Position numbers and translations under genes: made by a program. The notes beneath the pieces are model-generated. The model searched no databases. It worked only from the letters and a program-made list of their open reading frames with translations, and was not told the DNA's origin. From positions 1 through 63,368 of the forward strand of contig CALJGU010000019.1 in the NCBI GenBank assembly GCA_938075565.1: 63,368 bases of DNA, in the 5' to 3' direction. The DNA comes from an uncultured Opitutales bacterium. GTDB lineage: Bacteria > Verrucomicrobiota > Verrucomicrobiia > Opitutales > UBA2995. Position 1 is the stretch's first letter; the number at the start of each line of letters is the position of its first letter. Of the stretch, positions 37,394 through 46,213 are shown piece by piece.

Positions 37394-38212
37394 ATGCAAA
37401 ACCAACGATCTCCATTTAAAAGTCTTCTTTCTATGTTTACTCTTTGCCTCGTGTTGTCGGGTGTGAGTTGGGCGGAAGAGCACGCCAAATCAAATACCGG
37501 CTACAACTGTGTTCTTATGGGGCACAGTTTTTTTGTTCCGATGGCAAAGCAACTGGGGGAACATGCCAATCGTTACGGTTTCGAGGATCATCAACAGGTC
37601 GTGTCCGGAGCTGGAGGAGAAAATGGCTCTCCCGGAAAGCTCTGGAAGAACCTTGAAGCAACGAGAAATAGCCGCGAGGCCATCCGCTCCGGGTCGGTTA
37701 ATCTTGTGGGTCTCACCGCTGCGGCCATAGGCAGTGAACTGGCCGATTACAAAAGGTGGGTGGATTTCGCTCTCGAGCATAATCCCGATACCTCTTTTTT
37801 CATCATGACACCCAGTCCACGTTATCAGGATAAAAATTTCAAGGAGTTCGAAGAGGGCTGGGAAAGTATACACGCCAAAATTCACAGCGGCATCGACGAC
37901 TTGCGCAAGGCCTACCCGGAGACTACCTTTTTCTGTATTCCGCAAGGACAGATAAAAGTAGAACTGTGGCGCCTTTTCGACGAAGGAAAGTTACCAGAGG
38001 TCGCCGAACTCAAGAGTCGGGACAATCCCAATATCTTTAGAGACAATACGGGGCATGGAGGTCAAGTGGTCATTAAAACCGGAACACTGCTCTGGCTTGC
38101 CTCGATATACGATGCTGATCTCTCCCAATACGAATGGGACCCCCAGACCCAAACCGATCTGAAAGCCCTGGCCCAGAAGATTGCCCAAGACGATCCCTAT
38201 ACCAAACATTGA
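37394..38212 (+). CDS. Secreted SGNH/GDSL-like hydrolase
   Basis: 272 residues. Signal peptide (1-27, cut near SWAEE). Then a flavodoxin-like esterase core: block I VLMGHSFF with candidate nucleophile Ser45, GAGGENG, and the C-terminal NTGHGG with Asp/His candidates (DNTGHGG). The usual GDSL motif is degenerate, so it would be an SGNH-like outlier. It probably removes acyl groups from glycans, given the neighbouring regulator, DUF1080 and sulfatase genes, but this is inference. Confidence 0.6.
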   Translation: MQNQRSPFKSLLSMFTLCLVLSGVSWAEEHAKSNTGYNCVLMGHSFFVPMAKQLGEHANRYGFEDHQQVVSGAGGENGSPGKLWKNLEATRNSREAIRSGSVNLVGLTAAAIGSELADYKRWVDFALEHNPDTSFFIMTPSPRYQDKNFKEFEEGWESIHAKIHSGIDDLRKAYPETTFFCIPQGQIKVELWRLFDEGKLPEVAELKSRDNPNIFRDNTGHGGQVVIKTGTLLWLASIYDADLSQYEWDPQTQTDLKALAQKIAQDDPYTKH

Positions 38213-38302
38213 TCTCTCTCTTAGATGGTTTAGAATCTAAGAGTTTAGTTACATCCTTTACCCGTTAGGAGCATCCAGCGCAAAGCAGTAGAGGCCCGCT
38301 TT

Positions 38303-38319
38303 CATCAAGCGCTTTGATG
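38303..38319 (+). promoter_or_regulatory. Inverted repeat upstream of the DUF1080 gene, possible operator
   Basis: CATCAAGCGCTTTGATG is a near-perfect palindrome around GCGC, 55 bases before the DUF1080 start. Its shape resembles LacI-family or cre-type operators. No matching regulator is in the window. Confidence 0.3.
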
Positions 38320-38373
38320 GATGTTGTCGAATTCATCGTGACAGAGGTGGACGAACCGTGATTCTATTTTGAT

Positions 38374-38994
38374 ATGAAGAATTTAGTAAGCACCTTATCG
38401 ATTACCCTACTCCTCTCCTTAACCCTGAGTGCTGCGGAGAAGGAGCCCTTTGCGAAACTGTTTAAGCGCTCTGATTTTGAGACGAAGGGCAACTGGATGG
38501 AGGAAGGAAAGAGTGTGCTCCACCTGAAACCACGGGAAAGCGAGTCTGGCTGGAAACGCTACGATGCTTACCTCTGGTTCCCGGAACAGTACCAAGACTT
38601 TGTCTGCCAGTTTGATTTCAAGTTGGGAGAAGGAGGAAACTCAGGATTCTATTTCCGCATAGCGGATCAGTCAGATGCCACCCAGCATGGTTTTGAAATC
38701 CAATTGAAAGACGATCACGGAAAAGAAGAACTAGGTCCCCATGACGTAGGAGGTGTCATCAAAACCTCAGGACCGAAGGCAAATGCCGTAAATCCCACGG
38801 GCGAATGGAACAAGATGATCGTTCGCCTAAAAGGTTCGAAGCTCTACGTAAAACTCAACGACCAGGTCGTCCAGCAAGTGGATATCGACACCGCCCGCCC
38901 CAAAGACAAGCCACTCGCACAAAAAGGTTGGATTGCGATCCAGGATCACGGCCAGGAGTTTTGGGTTCGCAACGTCCGTATTCGAAAACTTTGA
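38374..38994 (+). CDS. 3-keto-disaccharide hydrolase family protein (DUF1080)
   Basis: 206 residues with a signal peptide (cut near SAAEK, residue 21). A concanavalin-like jelly roll: FVCQFDFKLGEGGNSGFYFR, HGFEIQLKDDHGKEELG, GEWNKMIVRLKG and the closing GWIAIQDHGQEFWVRNVRIR. Some members cleave 3-keto-glycosides; others may only bind sugar. It is a separate transcription unit from the SGNH gene (about 160 bases apart) and points the same way. Confidence 0.88.
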   Translation: MKNLVSTLSITLLLSLTLSAAEKEPFAKLFKRSDFETKGNWMEEGKSVLHLKPRESESGWKRYDAYLWFPEQYQDFVCQFDFKLGEGGNSGFYFRIADQSDATQHGFEIQLKDDHGKEELGPHDVGGVIKTSGPKANAVNPTGEWNKMIVRLKGSKLYVKLNDQVVQQVDIDTARPKDKPLAQKGWIAIQDHGQEFWVRNVRIRKL

Positions 38995-39028
38995 AGGGGA
39001 AATATCCATCTATTTAAGTCCAGATTTT

Positions 39029-39190
39029 TTGATTAACTACTGGACGCAAAGAGAGCACTTACAGGCCTTCTCGGAGATAAGCAATGAACCCGATTCCCTT
39101 AAAAACGCTACTCCCCGAGGCAAGCAACTGGGTACCGAGGGACTTCGTCCCAACACATACATGATCCAGTTCAATAATCCGAACCACTGA
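39029..39190 (+). pseudogene. Possible C-terminal remnant of an exported protein
   Basis: An open stretch of about 53 codons (NYWTQREHLQAFSEISNEPD, then GKQLGTEGLRPNTYMIQFNN) has protein-like composition and ends in TGA overlapping the tail of the convergent sulfatase gene by 20 bases. It has no start or signal of its own and I cannot name a family. It may be a decayed gene end or chance. Confidence 0.25.
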
Positions 39191-40655
39191 CACTTTCAGA
39201 ACAGGACTGTATCCATATTTCAAGCACGTCCTTCATCTTGGAAACCCTGACTGGTTGACTCGGAGCCAGGTCCGTGGTTTCGCCCGGGTCAGACTGTAAA
39301 TCGTAGAGCATCCACCGCTTGCCTCCATTAACCGAAAGCAACTTGTAGTTACCTTCAATCAATGCCATTTGTTTGGTGCCGGGTTCGGCCAGGACATCAT
39401 TGGCACTCTTTACCGGAGCCTGGAACGCAATCGGCACCTCGCGGCTTTGACGTTGTCCGGTCAAAAGCGGCAGCACATCGATACCGTCCAGCACAGGCTG
39501 GTTTTCAGGGAAGGGCAATCCAGCTGCTTCCAGGAGAGTTGGATAAAAGTCAGAGGTGCTCATGGGTGCCTGGATCGTTCTTCCGCCCTTCAAGCGTTTC
39601 GGCCACTCGACGGTAGCGGGAACACGAATACCACCCTCCCAGAGCGTGGCCTTCTTACCCTGGTAGGGGCCTGCTGAGTTGAAATCGTGGATGTAGGAAG
39701 GACCATTATCAGAACAGAACCAAACGATCGTATCTTCATGCAGGTTTTGCTGGCGGAGCCAGGCCCGTAGTCGACCAATCTGTCGATCCATGGCCGTGAT
39801 GGCTCCGAACCAGTGCTGGGCAGCCATCGGTTGATCCTGGTAGCGTCTACGGTCTTCATCGGAAGCAACCAGCGGGGTGTGGGGCGTGTGAAACCAGACC
39901 AGCGTAAGAAACGGTCGATTGCCGGCTGCCTGACGACCCATGAATTCAATTGCCCGATCCATGGCCAATTCCGATTCGTAACCACCGAGCCACTCATCAA
40001 CCATGTGTCCGGGACCAGTCCAGTAACTCGCCCGCCAGCGATGACCATCGGTCCGCTGATTGAAGGCAACCGGCTCTGTTTGCAAGTGACGGTAATCGTC
40101 TTCTCCATAGGCCCCACCGACGTGGTAGAGCGGGTTGTAAGTCGGCACCATCGATTCGGCCGAAAAGCATTCATCAAAACCGTTTTCCCAGGGCGGTGAA
40201 TAATTGGCGGGATCGATGGGTCCGGGAAACTCACTTTGCTTCAAGGTCTTGCTCAGGCCACCTACATGCCATTTACCAAAATGGCCGGTGGCGTAACCAT
40301 GATCCCGTAGCACTTCGGCGATGGTTATTTCTTCACGTTTCAGCGGAGCCTCACCCGCCCATTCAATTCCGTAGCGGTAGGGATGCCTGCCGGTCAGGCA
40401 ACTGGCCCGTGTCGGAGAGCAAACTGGGAAAGCGGCATAAAATTGATCCAGGCGCACAGCTTCCCGAGACATGGTGTCGAGATGCGGCGTGTAAACAATC
40501 GGGTTTCCATTGTAAGCTACATCACCAAACCCAAGGTCATCCGCCATGAGCAAAATGATGTTGGGCTTGTCGCTACCTACCGCCCAAAAGGAAACCCCGA
40601 AAAGCCAGAACAGGCTCAAGAGAACCAACAAAGGACTAAATTGTTTGTATAGCAA
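39171..40655 (-). CDS. Sulfatase (formylglycine type), exported
   Basis: 494 residues if it starts at TTG 40655, which gives an ideal signal peptide (LLYKQFSPLLVLLSLFWLFG). The open frame continues to 40769, but that would overlap the sialidase gene by 100 bases. The motif CSPTR has Cys79 for conversion to formylglycine; metal ligands lie in MADDLGFGD; FGKWHVGG and WFCSDNGP follow. It starts 13 bases after the sialidase stop, so the pair is one operon. It probably desulfates glycan ends freed by or blocking the sialidase. Confidence 0.9.
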   Translation of the reverse strand: MLYKQFSPLLVLLSLFWLFGVSFWAVGSDKPNIILLMADDLGFGDVAYNGNPIVYTPHLDTMSREAVRLDQFYAAFPVCSPTRASCLTGRHPYRYGIEWAGEAPLKREEITIAEVLRDHGYATGHFGKWHVGGLSKTLKQSEFPGPIDPANYSPPWENGFDECFSAESMVPTYNPLYHVGGAYGEDDYRHLQTEPVAFNQRTDGHRWRASYWTGPGHMVDEWLGGYESELAMDRAIEFMGRQAAGNRPFLTLVWFHTPHTPLVASDEDRRRYQDQPMAAQHWFGAITAMDRQIGRLRAWLRQQNLHEDTIVWFCSDNGPSYIHDFNSAGPYQGKKATLWEGGIRVPATVEWPKRLKGGRTIQAPMSTSDFYPTLLEAAGLPFPENQPVLDGIDVLPLLTGQRQSREVPIAFQAPVKSANDVLAEPGTKQMALIEGNYKLLSVNGGKRWMLYDLQSDPGETTDLAPSQPVRVSKMKDVLEIWIQSCSESVSGSDY

Positions 40656-40668
40656 TTTACGGATCGGG

Positions 40669-41904
40669 CTAGCGGTTGAGCCACTCCAAGTTGAAGCGGG
40701 CAAGAGTGAGATTCGCATAGGCCCAGTCGCGATTGCGTTGCACAATCGGGGGGTCGATACCACTTTCATAGAAACAAAGAATCGTTCCGTCCGGCATCAC
40801 GGCCAGATCGCTGTAAGCACTGGGCCCGTTTTCCAGCTTCTTTTGCACCGGCCAGGTTAAACCACCGTCATGACTGAGTTTGATGGTAACGTCGTGCCGT
40901 GCTGAGTGTTTGCGTTTAGTAGTGTGCGGGTTAGAGAACAGCAACACGTGGCCTGGGACTTCATCGGTGCCCGGATGAGCGGTTATTCCCGCCATGCAAC
41001 CCGGTTCCAATAGGTCCTCGACGAGTTGTGGAGTCGACCAATTCGTGGCGCCATCCTCGCTGTAACTGACGAGACGACGGTTTCGTTCATGCGAGTTCCT
41101 CGAGGTGAGTAGCACCCGACCATCTGCCAACTGGGCCAAGTTGGGCTCTCCACCTCCAGGGATCGCTATCTCTCCCCCACTCCAGGAGGCTCCATTATCA
41201 TCGCTGTAAATAACGCCGGTCGCTTTTCGAAGCGGAGCATCCTCATCATAGCTGGCCATCCAAAACGGAACCACCAGCCGACCGTTCTCCAATTGAATGG
41301 CGTGCCCGGGTCCTGATGCAATCGCCTGCCAGTCCAGGTCGCCGCGAAATGTATCCAGCGCATAGGTAATCTCGACCGGGTCACTCCAGCTGACACCATC
41401 ATCTTTGCTAACCATATGAAAGGCGCGGTAGTATTCGACGCAGTAAACCATGTGGACCCATCCGTCGTTACCTGCAATCGCCACCGGATTGTTCACCGTT
41501 TGTTCTTCGGGACCCCCCATGTCCTTACTCCGTTTGCTTTCCGGCATGTGAGGATTGCGCGGAAGTCGGGGACCCGTATGAGCCACCTGCATGGCCGGTG
41601 AAAAAGTCCTTCCTCCATCGGTGCTGCGACGCAGGTGAATTTCTATCTCACCCCGGTCAGCCGGTCTAAACTTCCTTGCTTCGCAATAGGCGAGAACGGT
41701 TCCTTTGGCTGTGACAACGATTCCTGGAATCCGGTAAATGGAATACCCGTCGCTCTGTTCCTCGAACAACACTTGTTTGTTGAGAAACCGTTTCTCCGAG
41801 GCTTTCAACGGGACAAATGAAACAGCCGTAACGACCCCCAGAACACAAAGCGACTGAATCGTATTTCTTAAGCGAATAGAGATAAATGGAAGCATGGCTT
41901 TCAT
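40669..41904 (-). CDS. Exported exo-sialidase (BNR/Asp-box family)
   Basis: 411 residues, signal peptide about 1-35. Six-bladed sialidase propeller: RIP motif YRIPGIV with catalytic arginine, five Asp boxes (STDGGRTF, SKDDGVSW, SDDNGASW, SEDGATNW, SHDGGLTW), and C-terminal GPSAYSDLAVMPDGTILCFY with the probable nucleophile Tyr. MKAML at 41904 and the internal signal fit well. Substrate could be sialic acid or a related nonulosonic or uronic end sugar. Operon with the downstream sulfatase. Confidence 0.9.
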   Translation of the reverse strand: MKAMLPFISIRLRNTIQSLCVLGVVTAVSFVPLKASEKRFLNKQVLFEEQSDGYSIYRIPGIVVTAKGTVLAYCEARKFRPADRGEIEIHLRRSTDGGRTFSPAMQVAHTGPRLPRNPHMPESKRSKDMGGPEEQTVNNPVAIAGNDGWVHMVYCVEYYRAFHMVSKDDGVSWSDPVEITYALDTFRGDLDWQAIASGPGHAIQLENGRLVVPFWMASYDEDAPLRKATGVIYSDDNGASWSGGEIAIPGGGEPNLAQLADGRVLLTSRNSHERNRRLVSYSEDGATNWSTPQLVEDLLEPGCMAGITAHPGTDEVPGHVLLFSNPHTTKRKHSARHDVTIKLSHDGGLTWPVQKKLENGPSAYSDLAVMPDGTILCFYESGIDPPIVQRNRDWAYANLTLARFNLEWLNR

Positions 41905-42077
41905 TTATAATTTTTCGTGCCTACCAGCGATCAAGCAAGAACAATTATCAATCATGGATCGCCTCATTTCTGTCCAAAATCTCATAGAAGTCGTTTAAGC
42001 TCGAAACAACTTAATGACAGGAGATTGTTAGAATTGTATCAGCAACCAACCACGTTCACTCATCAGGAGAAATCATC

Positions 42078-42773
42078 ATGCGCTTCATACTTGGAATTTT
42101 AATATCGGTCCTTCTGGGATTTCCCATTTCTGCCCATGCCAGTGTTGATCCAACCGGCACATGGAAAATCGAATTGGCCAGTCCCGATGGCTCAACCCGA
42201 AAACGTGAAGCCACTTTTACAAAAGAAGAGGATTCAATTAAAGGATCCCTCTATAATCCGGATAGGGATCGGACAGTGCCTTTAGTCGTCGTTACCGATG
42301 AGTCCGACAACCAAATCCGGTTCACTTTTAGTTGGCAGGAATCGTCAATTGCCTATGCTGGGAAGATAGAGGGAAACAGCATGAGTGGTAGTGCGAATTT
42401 CAATATCAATGGCCAGCAATTCGACACAACCTTCTCAGCCACTCGTGAGGCAAAAACTTCCAGCCTGGCCGGAACCTGGGAATCTAAGCTGGAAAGTAAT
42501 GGAAGAGCCCGTACCGGTACCATTACGATTACATTGGGAAATGATGGAGCCCTCTCCGCTAAATTGAGCAGTCAAAGAGGAACATCGGAGCTCCAAGACA
42601 TCAAACTGGAAAACGGTGTAGTCACATTTGTAAAGCCGGGGAGTGACCGGGCTAATGTACTCCACAATTATCGGGGGCTTCTTGATGGCGATGACATTAA
42701 AGGTGAGATGATTATGAATGGGTCGCCTGACGGCCAGGAGGGATTTTCCTGGACCGCCACAAAGGTTGATTAA
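42078..42773 (+). CDS. Secreted two-repeat lipocalin-like protein
   Basis: 231 residues, no named family recognised. Signal peptide ends near AHAS (residue 21). Two tandem beta-rich repeats follow, each opening with a Gly-Thr-Trp motif (DPTGTWKIELASPDG at about 24; SLAGTWESKLESNGR at about 131) and closing with a G.i.G segment and aromatic strand (GNSMSGSANFNINGQQF; DDIKGEMIMNGSPDG). The lipoprotein at 59659 has one copy of the same pattern. Binding of small ligands or glycans is possible; no catalytic motif is seen. Confidence 0.65.
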   Translation: MRFILGILISVLLGFPISAHASVDPTGTWKIELASPDGSTRKREATFTKEEDSIKGSLYNPDRDRTVPLVVVTDESDNQIRFTFSWQESSIAYAGKIEGNSMSGSANFNINGQQFDTTFSATREAKTSSLAGTWESKLESNGRARTGTITITLGNDGALSAKLSSQRGTSELQDIKLENGVVTFVKPGSDRANVLHNYRGLLDGDDIKGEMIMNGSPDGQEGFSWTATKVD

Positions 42774-42881
42774 TCCAAATCATAGAAACGCTCCAACCGG
42801 ACGTCTCACCGTACAAGATAAGCTCTTAGCCTTTCCCCTCGTTTTTCCAGAGGGAATGCTCATGCTTTCGATTTCTCAAGC

Positions 42882-43595
42882 ATGTTGAAAATTGTATACA
42901 GAGACGAAACGCTCGTCGTCATCAACAAACCCGCTGGAATGTTGGTCCATCGGACCAGGCTGGACTATGGCGAAACTGTATTTGCAGTTCAACGACTCCG
43001 CGATCAGATCGGACTGAAGGTTCATCCGGTTCATCGTTTGGATAAACCCACGTCCGGACTTCTCTTGTTTGCACTCAACGTAGAGGCGTTGAAGGATTTG
43101 CAAACTCAGTTCACGGAGAGGAAAGTTGAGAAAATGTATTGGGCGGTGGTTCGAGGTTACCTTAGTGAAGACGGGACCCTGGATTATCCTCTCAAGCGAG
43201 AGGTCGATCCTTACTCACAATCTACAACGGAGGTGAATCAAAACGCTATTACTCACCACCGTTGCCTGGCGCAAACCGAATTACCGACCCCGGTCGGACG
43301 GTATCCAACTACCCGATACTCGTTCATAGAACTCAAGCCTGAGACCGGACGCAAACATCAGCTGCGAAGACATATGGCCCACCTGCGTCATCCGATCGTT
43401 GGAGACACGCGCCATGGGGATGGCGTGCATAATCGTTTCTTCCGGGAGCGTTGGGGCATTCATCGACTACTCCTGCACGCACAACAACTCTCGTTTAACC
43501 ATCCAACCAGCGGAGATCGAATCTCGCTAACCGCAGAGTTGGATGAAGCATTCCAGGACGCACTCGAGAAAACCAACTTGGTTTCGCCTGAGTGA
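42882..43595 (+). CDS. truC: tRNA pseudouridine synthase C (RluA family)
   Basis: 237 residues. RluA-type catalytic motif HRLDKPTSG with Asp54, N-terminal YRDETLVVINKPAGMLVHRT and the GRKHQLRRHMAHLRHPIVGD signature. The absence of an S4 domain, the short length and the DQIGLKVHPVHRLD spacing fit TruC, which modifies tRNA position 65. No operon partner; it converges on the sulfatase gene. Confidence 0.87.
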   Translation: MLKIVYRDETLVVINKPAGMLVHRTRLDYGETVFAVQRLRDQIGLKVHPVHRLDKPTSGLLLFALNVEALKDLQTQFTERKVEKMYWAVVRGYLSEDGTLDYPLKREVDPYSQSTTEVNQNAITHHRCLAQTELPTPVGRYPTTRYSFIELKPETGRKHQLRRHMAHLRHPIVGDTRHGDGVHNRFFRERWGIHRLLLHAQQLSFNHPTSGDRISLTAELDEAFQDALEKTNLVSPE

Positions 43596-43615
43596 CCAGT
43601 ATTCGGGAGCTCGCC

Positions 43616-45094
43616 TTAAGGCTTTTGCCTGGCCAAGGTGCGGGCTTTTTCGAAACGTGCGCGGAGTTGTTGTAGCTCTTTGATATGCGCCAGATTCCGG
43701 GCCAGGTTGTGGTTCTCCCGAGGATCCTGACGATGGTCATAGAGTTCTTCATTACCGCCTTCGGCTTCTTCGCCCCAACGGCTGTAACGCCAATGGTCGG
43801 TGCGGATGGAAGCACCTTTCTGACCGACAATGGTGTAGGCGTAATCACTAGAATCGAAAGCTCTTGGATCCTCCAATAGCGTCACCAGACTTTCTCCCTG
43901 AAGGATGTCGGGCGCTCGGTTCTTATATCCAGCCAGCTCAAGAAAGGTAGGATAAAGGTCATTCAACTCAACAATGGCCTCGCTGCGTTGACCCGCGGTT
44001 TGCATGTCGGGCACCGAAACGATAACCGGCACACGAACGCTTTCCTCCCAAAGACTACTCTTTTGCCAGGCAGTATGTTCGCCGAGGTTGAAGCCATGAT
44101 CGGAAATAAACACCACCACCGTATTCTTGCGGAGCTCGAGTCGGTCGAGCGTGTCCAAGAGCCGGCCAACCTGCTCATCCATAAAACTGATACTGGCATG
44201 GTATGCAGCGATAGATTTCCGCTGCTCTTCCTCGTTCATTTGGTAGCTCTGATGATTGCTCGTAGCAGCTGCCAGCTCCGGGACATCTTGCAGGTCCTTC
44301 CGAGTATCACCGGAAAGCACGACTTCCTCATCCGGGTAGTGAGCGAAATGACGCTCGGGTGCAATGAGAGGCACGTGCGGTCGAACCAAGCCAACAGCGA
44401 GGAAAAAAGGGTCCTCTTCCTTGAACTTGGTGCGGTTGGTGGCGCCCTCGGGTTTCGCCGTAGCGCGGTTTTCCAGAATGGCTATGGCCTGATTGGTAGC
44501 CAGGACATCGGCCTGTGTATAATCCATATCGTCGGGCAAAATCATGCGGGCAAAGCGGCCACCATAATGCAAACCGCGTGAAAGATTTTCCAGATTGCCA
44601 GGAGTCAGGGTCTCCGGAGCCATGATGTTAACGGTCCAGTCCCAGGAATCGGGATCGTCGGATCCTGCTTCCCCACGTTCAATTCCACCGGGAACACCCA
44701 TATGAAAAATCTTGGACACCCGTGCGGTGTAGTAATTGTTTTCTCTCAGGAAACCCGCGAAGGTGGGGTGATCCGCCAGCGAGGGTGAGGCGATCTTATG
44801 GTTCCCCGTTTCGAAAGCATTATCCGTCACGCCATTGGATTCTGGATACAGGCCACTCATGAACGCTGCCCGGGAAGGACCGCAAACCGGATATTGGCAA
44901 TAGGCTCGAGTAAAGCTGACTCCCTCAGTGGCCAGGCGATCGAGAGCCGGAGTATGGATCTTGGGCGACTCGTCGACATAGGGCCCGATCCGGGTGTTAA
45001 GATCATCGGACACAATGAAGAGGAAGTTAGGCTTACTGATGACAGCAAGCGGCAAGCAACAAAGGCAAAGCAGTACTGGTACTATTGATTTCAT
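43616..45094 (-). CDS. Sulfatase (formylglycine type), exported
   Basis: 492 residues from ATG 45094, chosen because it begins a signal peptide (MKSIVPVLLCLCCLPLAVIS). Motif CGPSR with Cys71 for formylglycine; metal site FIVSDDLN; later SDHGFNLGEHTAWQKSSLWE and VRVPVIVS as in iduronate-2-sulfatase-like enzymes, so its substrate may be a uronic-acid sulfate. It lies next to two broken genes. Confidence 0.9.
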   Translation of the reverse strand: MKSIVPVLLCLCCLPLAVISKPNFLFIVSDDLNTRIGPYVDESPKIHTPALDRLATEGVSFTRAYCQYPVCGPSRAAFMSGLYPESNGVTDNAFETGNHKIASPSLADHPTFAGFLRENNYYTARVSKIFHMGVPGGIERGEAGSDDPDSWDWTVNIMAPETLTPGNLENLSRGLHYGGRFARMILPDDMDYTQADVLATNQAIAILENRATAKPEGATNRTKFKEEDPFFLAVGLVRPHVPLIAPERHFAHYPDEEVVLSGDTRKDLQDVPELAAATSNHQSYQMNEEEQRKSIAAYHASISFMDEQVGRLLDTLDRLELRKNTVVVFISDHGFNLGEHTAWQKSSLWEESVRVPVIVSVPDMQTAGQRSEAIVELNDLYPTFLELAGYKNRAPDILQGESLVTLLEDPRAFDSSDYAYTIVGQKGASIRTDHWRYSRWGEEAEGGNEELYDHRQDPRENHNLARNLAHIKELQQLRARFEKARTLARQKP

Positions 45095-45251
45095 AAGTAA
45101 TGTAACGAGCAGGCAACCAGGCCGTGTATGTATCAGGCTGATAGCGATGGTCTTCATAAATTCAATGCGAACTCGATAAAGACAACCAGTGTGCAATCAA
45201 CCTTGGGAAACCAATCAATGCAACTGAGATTCTCACCTTGACCCTCTTTGC

Positions 45252-45608
45252 CTATCTACATTGGGGGAAATTGATCATTGATCCTGTCGGCTGCTCCAAC
45301 CAAACGATCAACCCCGGTTGGTAACGCGCTCCGATATAATCCAAATCTCCGTCACCATCGATATCCCAGGTCTCACTATGGATAAACCGGTACCCTTCGG
45401 TCTCATCCAAAATAATCTCATTCCAATCCGGCGCGACCAACAATCGGACCTTACCGCCAGCACTTGTGATCACATCCGGTAGCCCATCCTTCGTATAGTC
45501 ACCGGCAATCGCCGTTTGATTGCTGACCCCTTCAAAGATGACATGACGTTTCCATTCAGCCAATGCCGTTTGTAGCTGAATGGAAACAAAGATTAGGGCA
45601 ATAACCAT
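45252..45608 (-). pseudogene. Truncated FG-GAP/VCBS repeat protein, N-terminal fragment
   Basis: 118 residues from ATG 45608: signal peptide (MVIALIFVSIQLQTALA), then WKRHVIFEGVSNQTAIAGDY, TKDGLPDVITSAGGKVRLLV, and one calcium loop DIDGDGDLDYIGA. Relatives are usually 350-450 residues with several such repeats. Here the match ends at VWLEQP and the frame closes 11 codons later. It is the remains of a secreted propeller protein, probably after a deletion. Confidence 0.65.
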
Positions 45609-45694
45609 GGGCCGGAATCCCAATGGCGGTCCCCAAGCGAAACTACGATAAAAGTGCATCCCAAACAAAAATCCCAATCCCATTTTTTGTCAAT

Positions 45695-45952
45695 CAGGAC
45701 AGGATCGCACCGGAATACCAAGGCTGGTTTGTAAACCTTAAAGACGTCTCCAACCACTATGGTCGCGAAATCGGCCAAGAGCGAAATGGTGTCCAAATGG
45801 TTATGCTCGACGGAAACGAGCAAAGCTATCTTACCAAAGATATCGACACCTAGGGAGCGATGGAACATTCATTCATGCCCGACGGCTTTCCAGAATCCAT
45901 GTCTATCGAAGAATTCCGCGACCTCATCGCTTATCTGGAGAATTTGAAATGA
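45695..45952 (+). pseudogene. C-terminal fragment of a PVC-type cytochrome c protein with an in-frame stop
   Basis: The frame reads WFVNLKDVSNHYGREIGQER, QMVMLDGNEQSYLTKDIDT, then TAG, then in the same frame FMPDGFPESMSIEEFRDLIA and YLENLK before TGA at 45950. MPDGFPESMS-EEFRDLIAYL is the classic end of PVC heme-binding domains (compare the end of the gene at 24078). The heme site, the propeller and any start are missing, so it is a relic. It faces the broken FG-GAP gene. Confidence 0.7.
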
Positions 45953-46213
45953 TAGTCCTTCGATTAAATAGCAGTGCCATTCAGGACTGACCCATTGTCA
46001 GCTTTCCTTGTGCTTCCTACGTATCTGAAATTGTAAACCAAGATGTTTTTGTAACTTAGGAAATCCCTCCAAACTTTAGTACCTTTTTATCTACTCTATT
46101 GATTAAGCTCTTCCTGACGACGTCGGCACTACCGGCGAAAGATGTCTTCGGAAAACTGGAGGTATTGATATAAAGAAATGATAACTCTTGTGAATATCGA
46201 GTCACCTAAGTAT

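Noticed and set aside
39590-40234. 214-codon frame inside the sulfatase gene
   Set aside because: Same strand, different frame, no domain; the sulfatase frame holds all motifs.
40655-40769. Longer sulfatase start reaching into the sialidase gene
   Set aside because: It would overlap a well-supported gene by 100 bases and put residues unlike a signal peptide in front of a perfect one.
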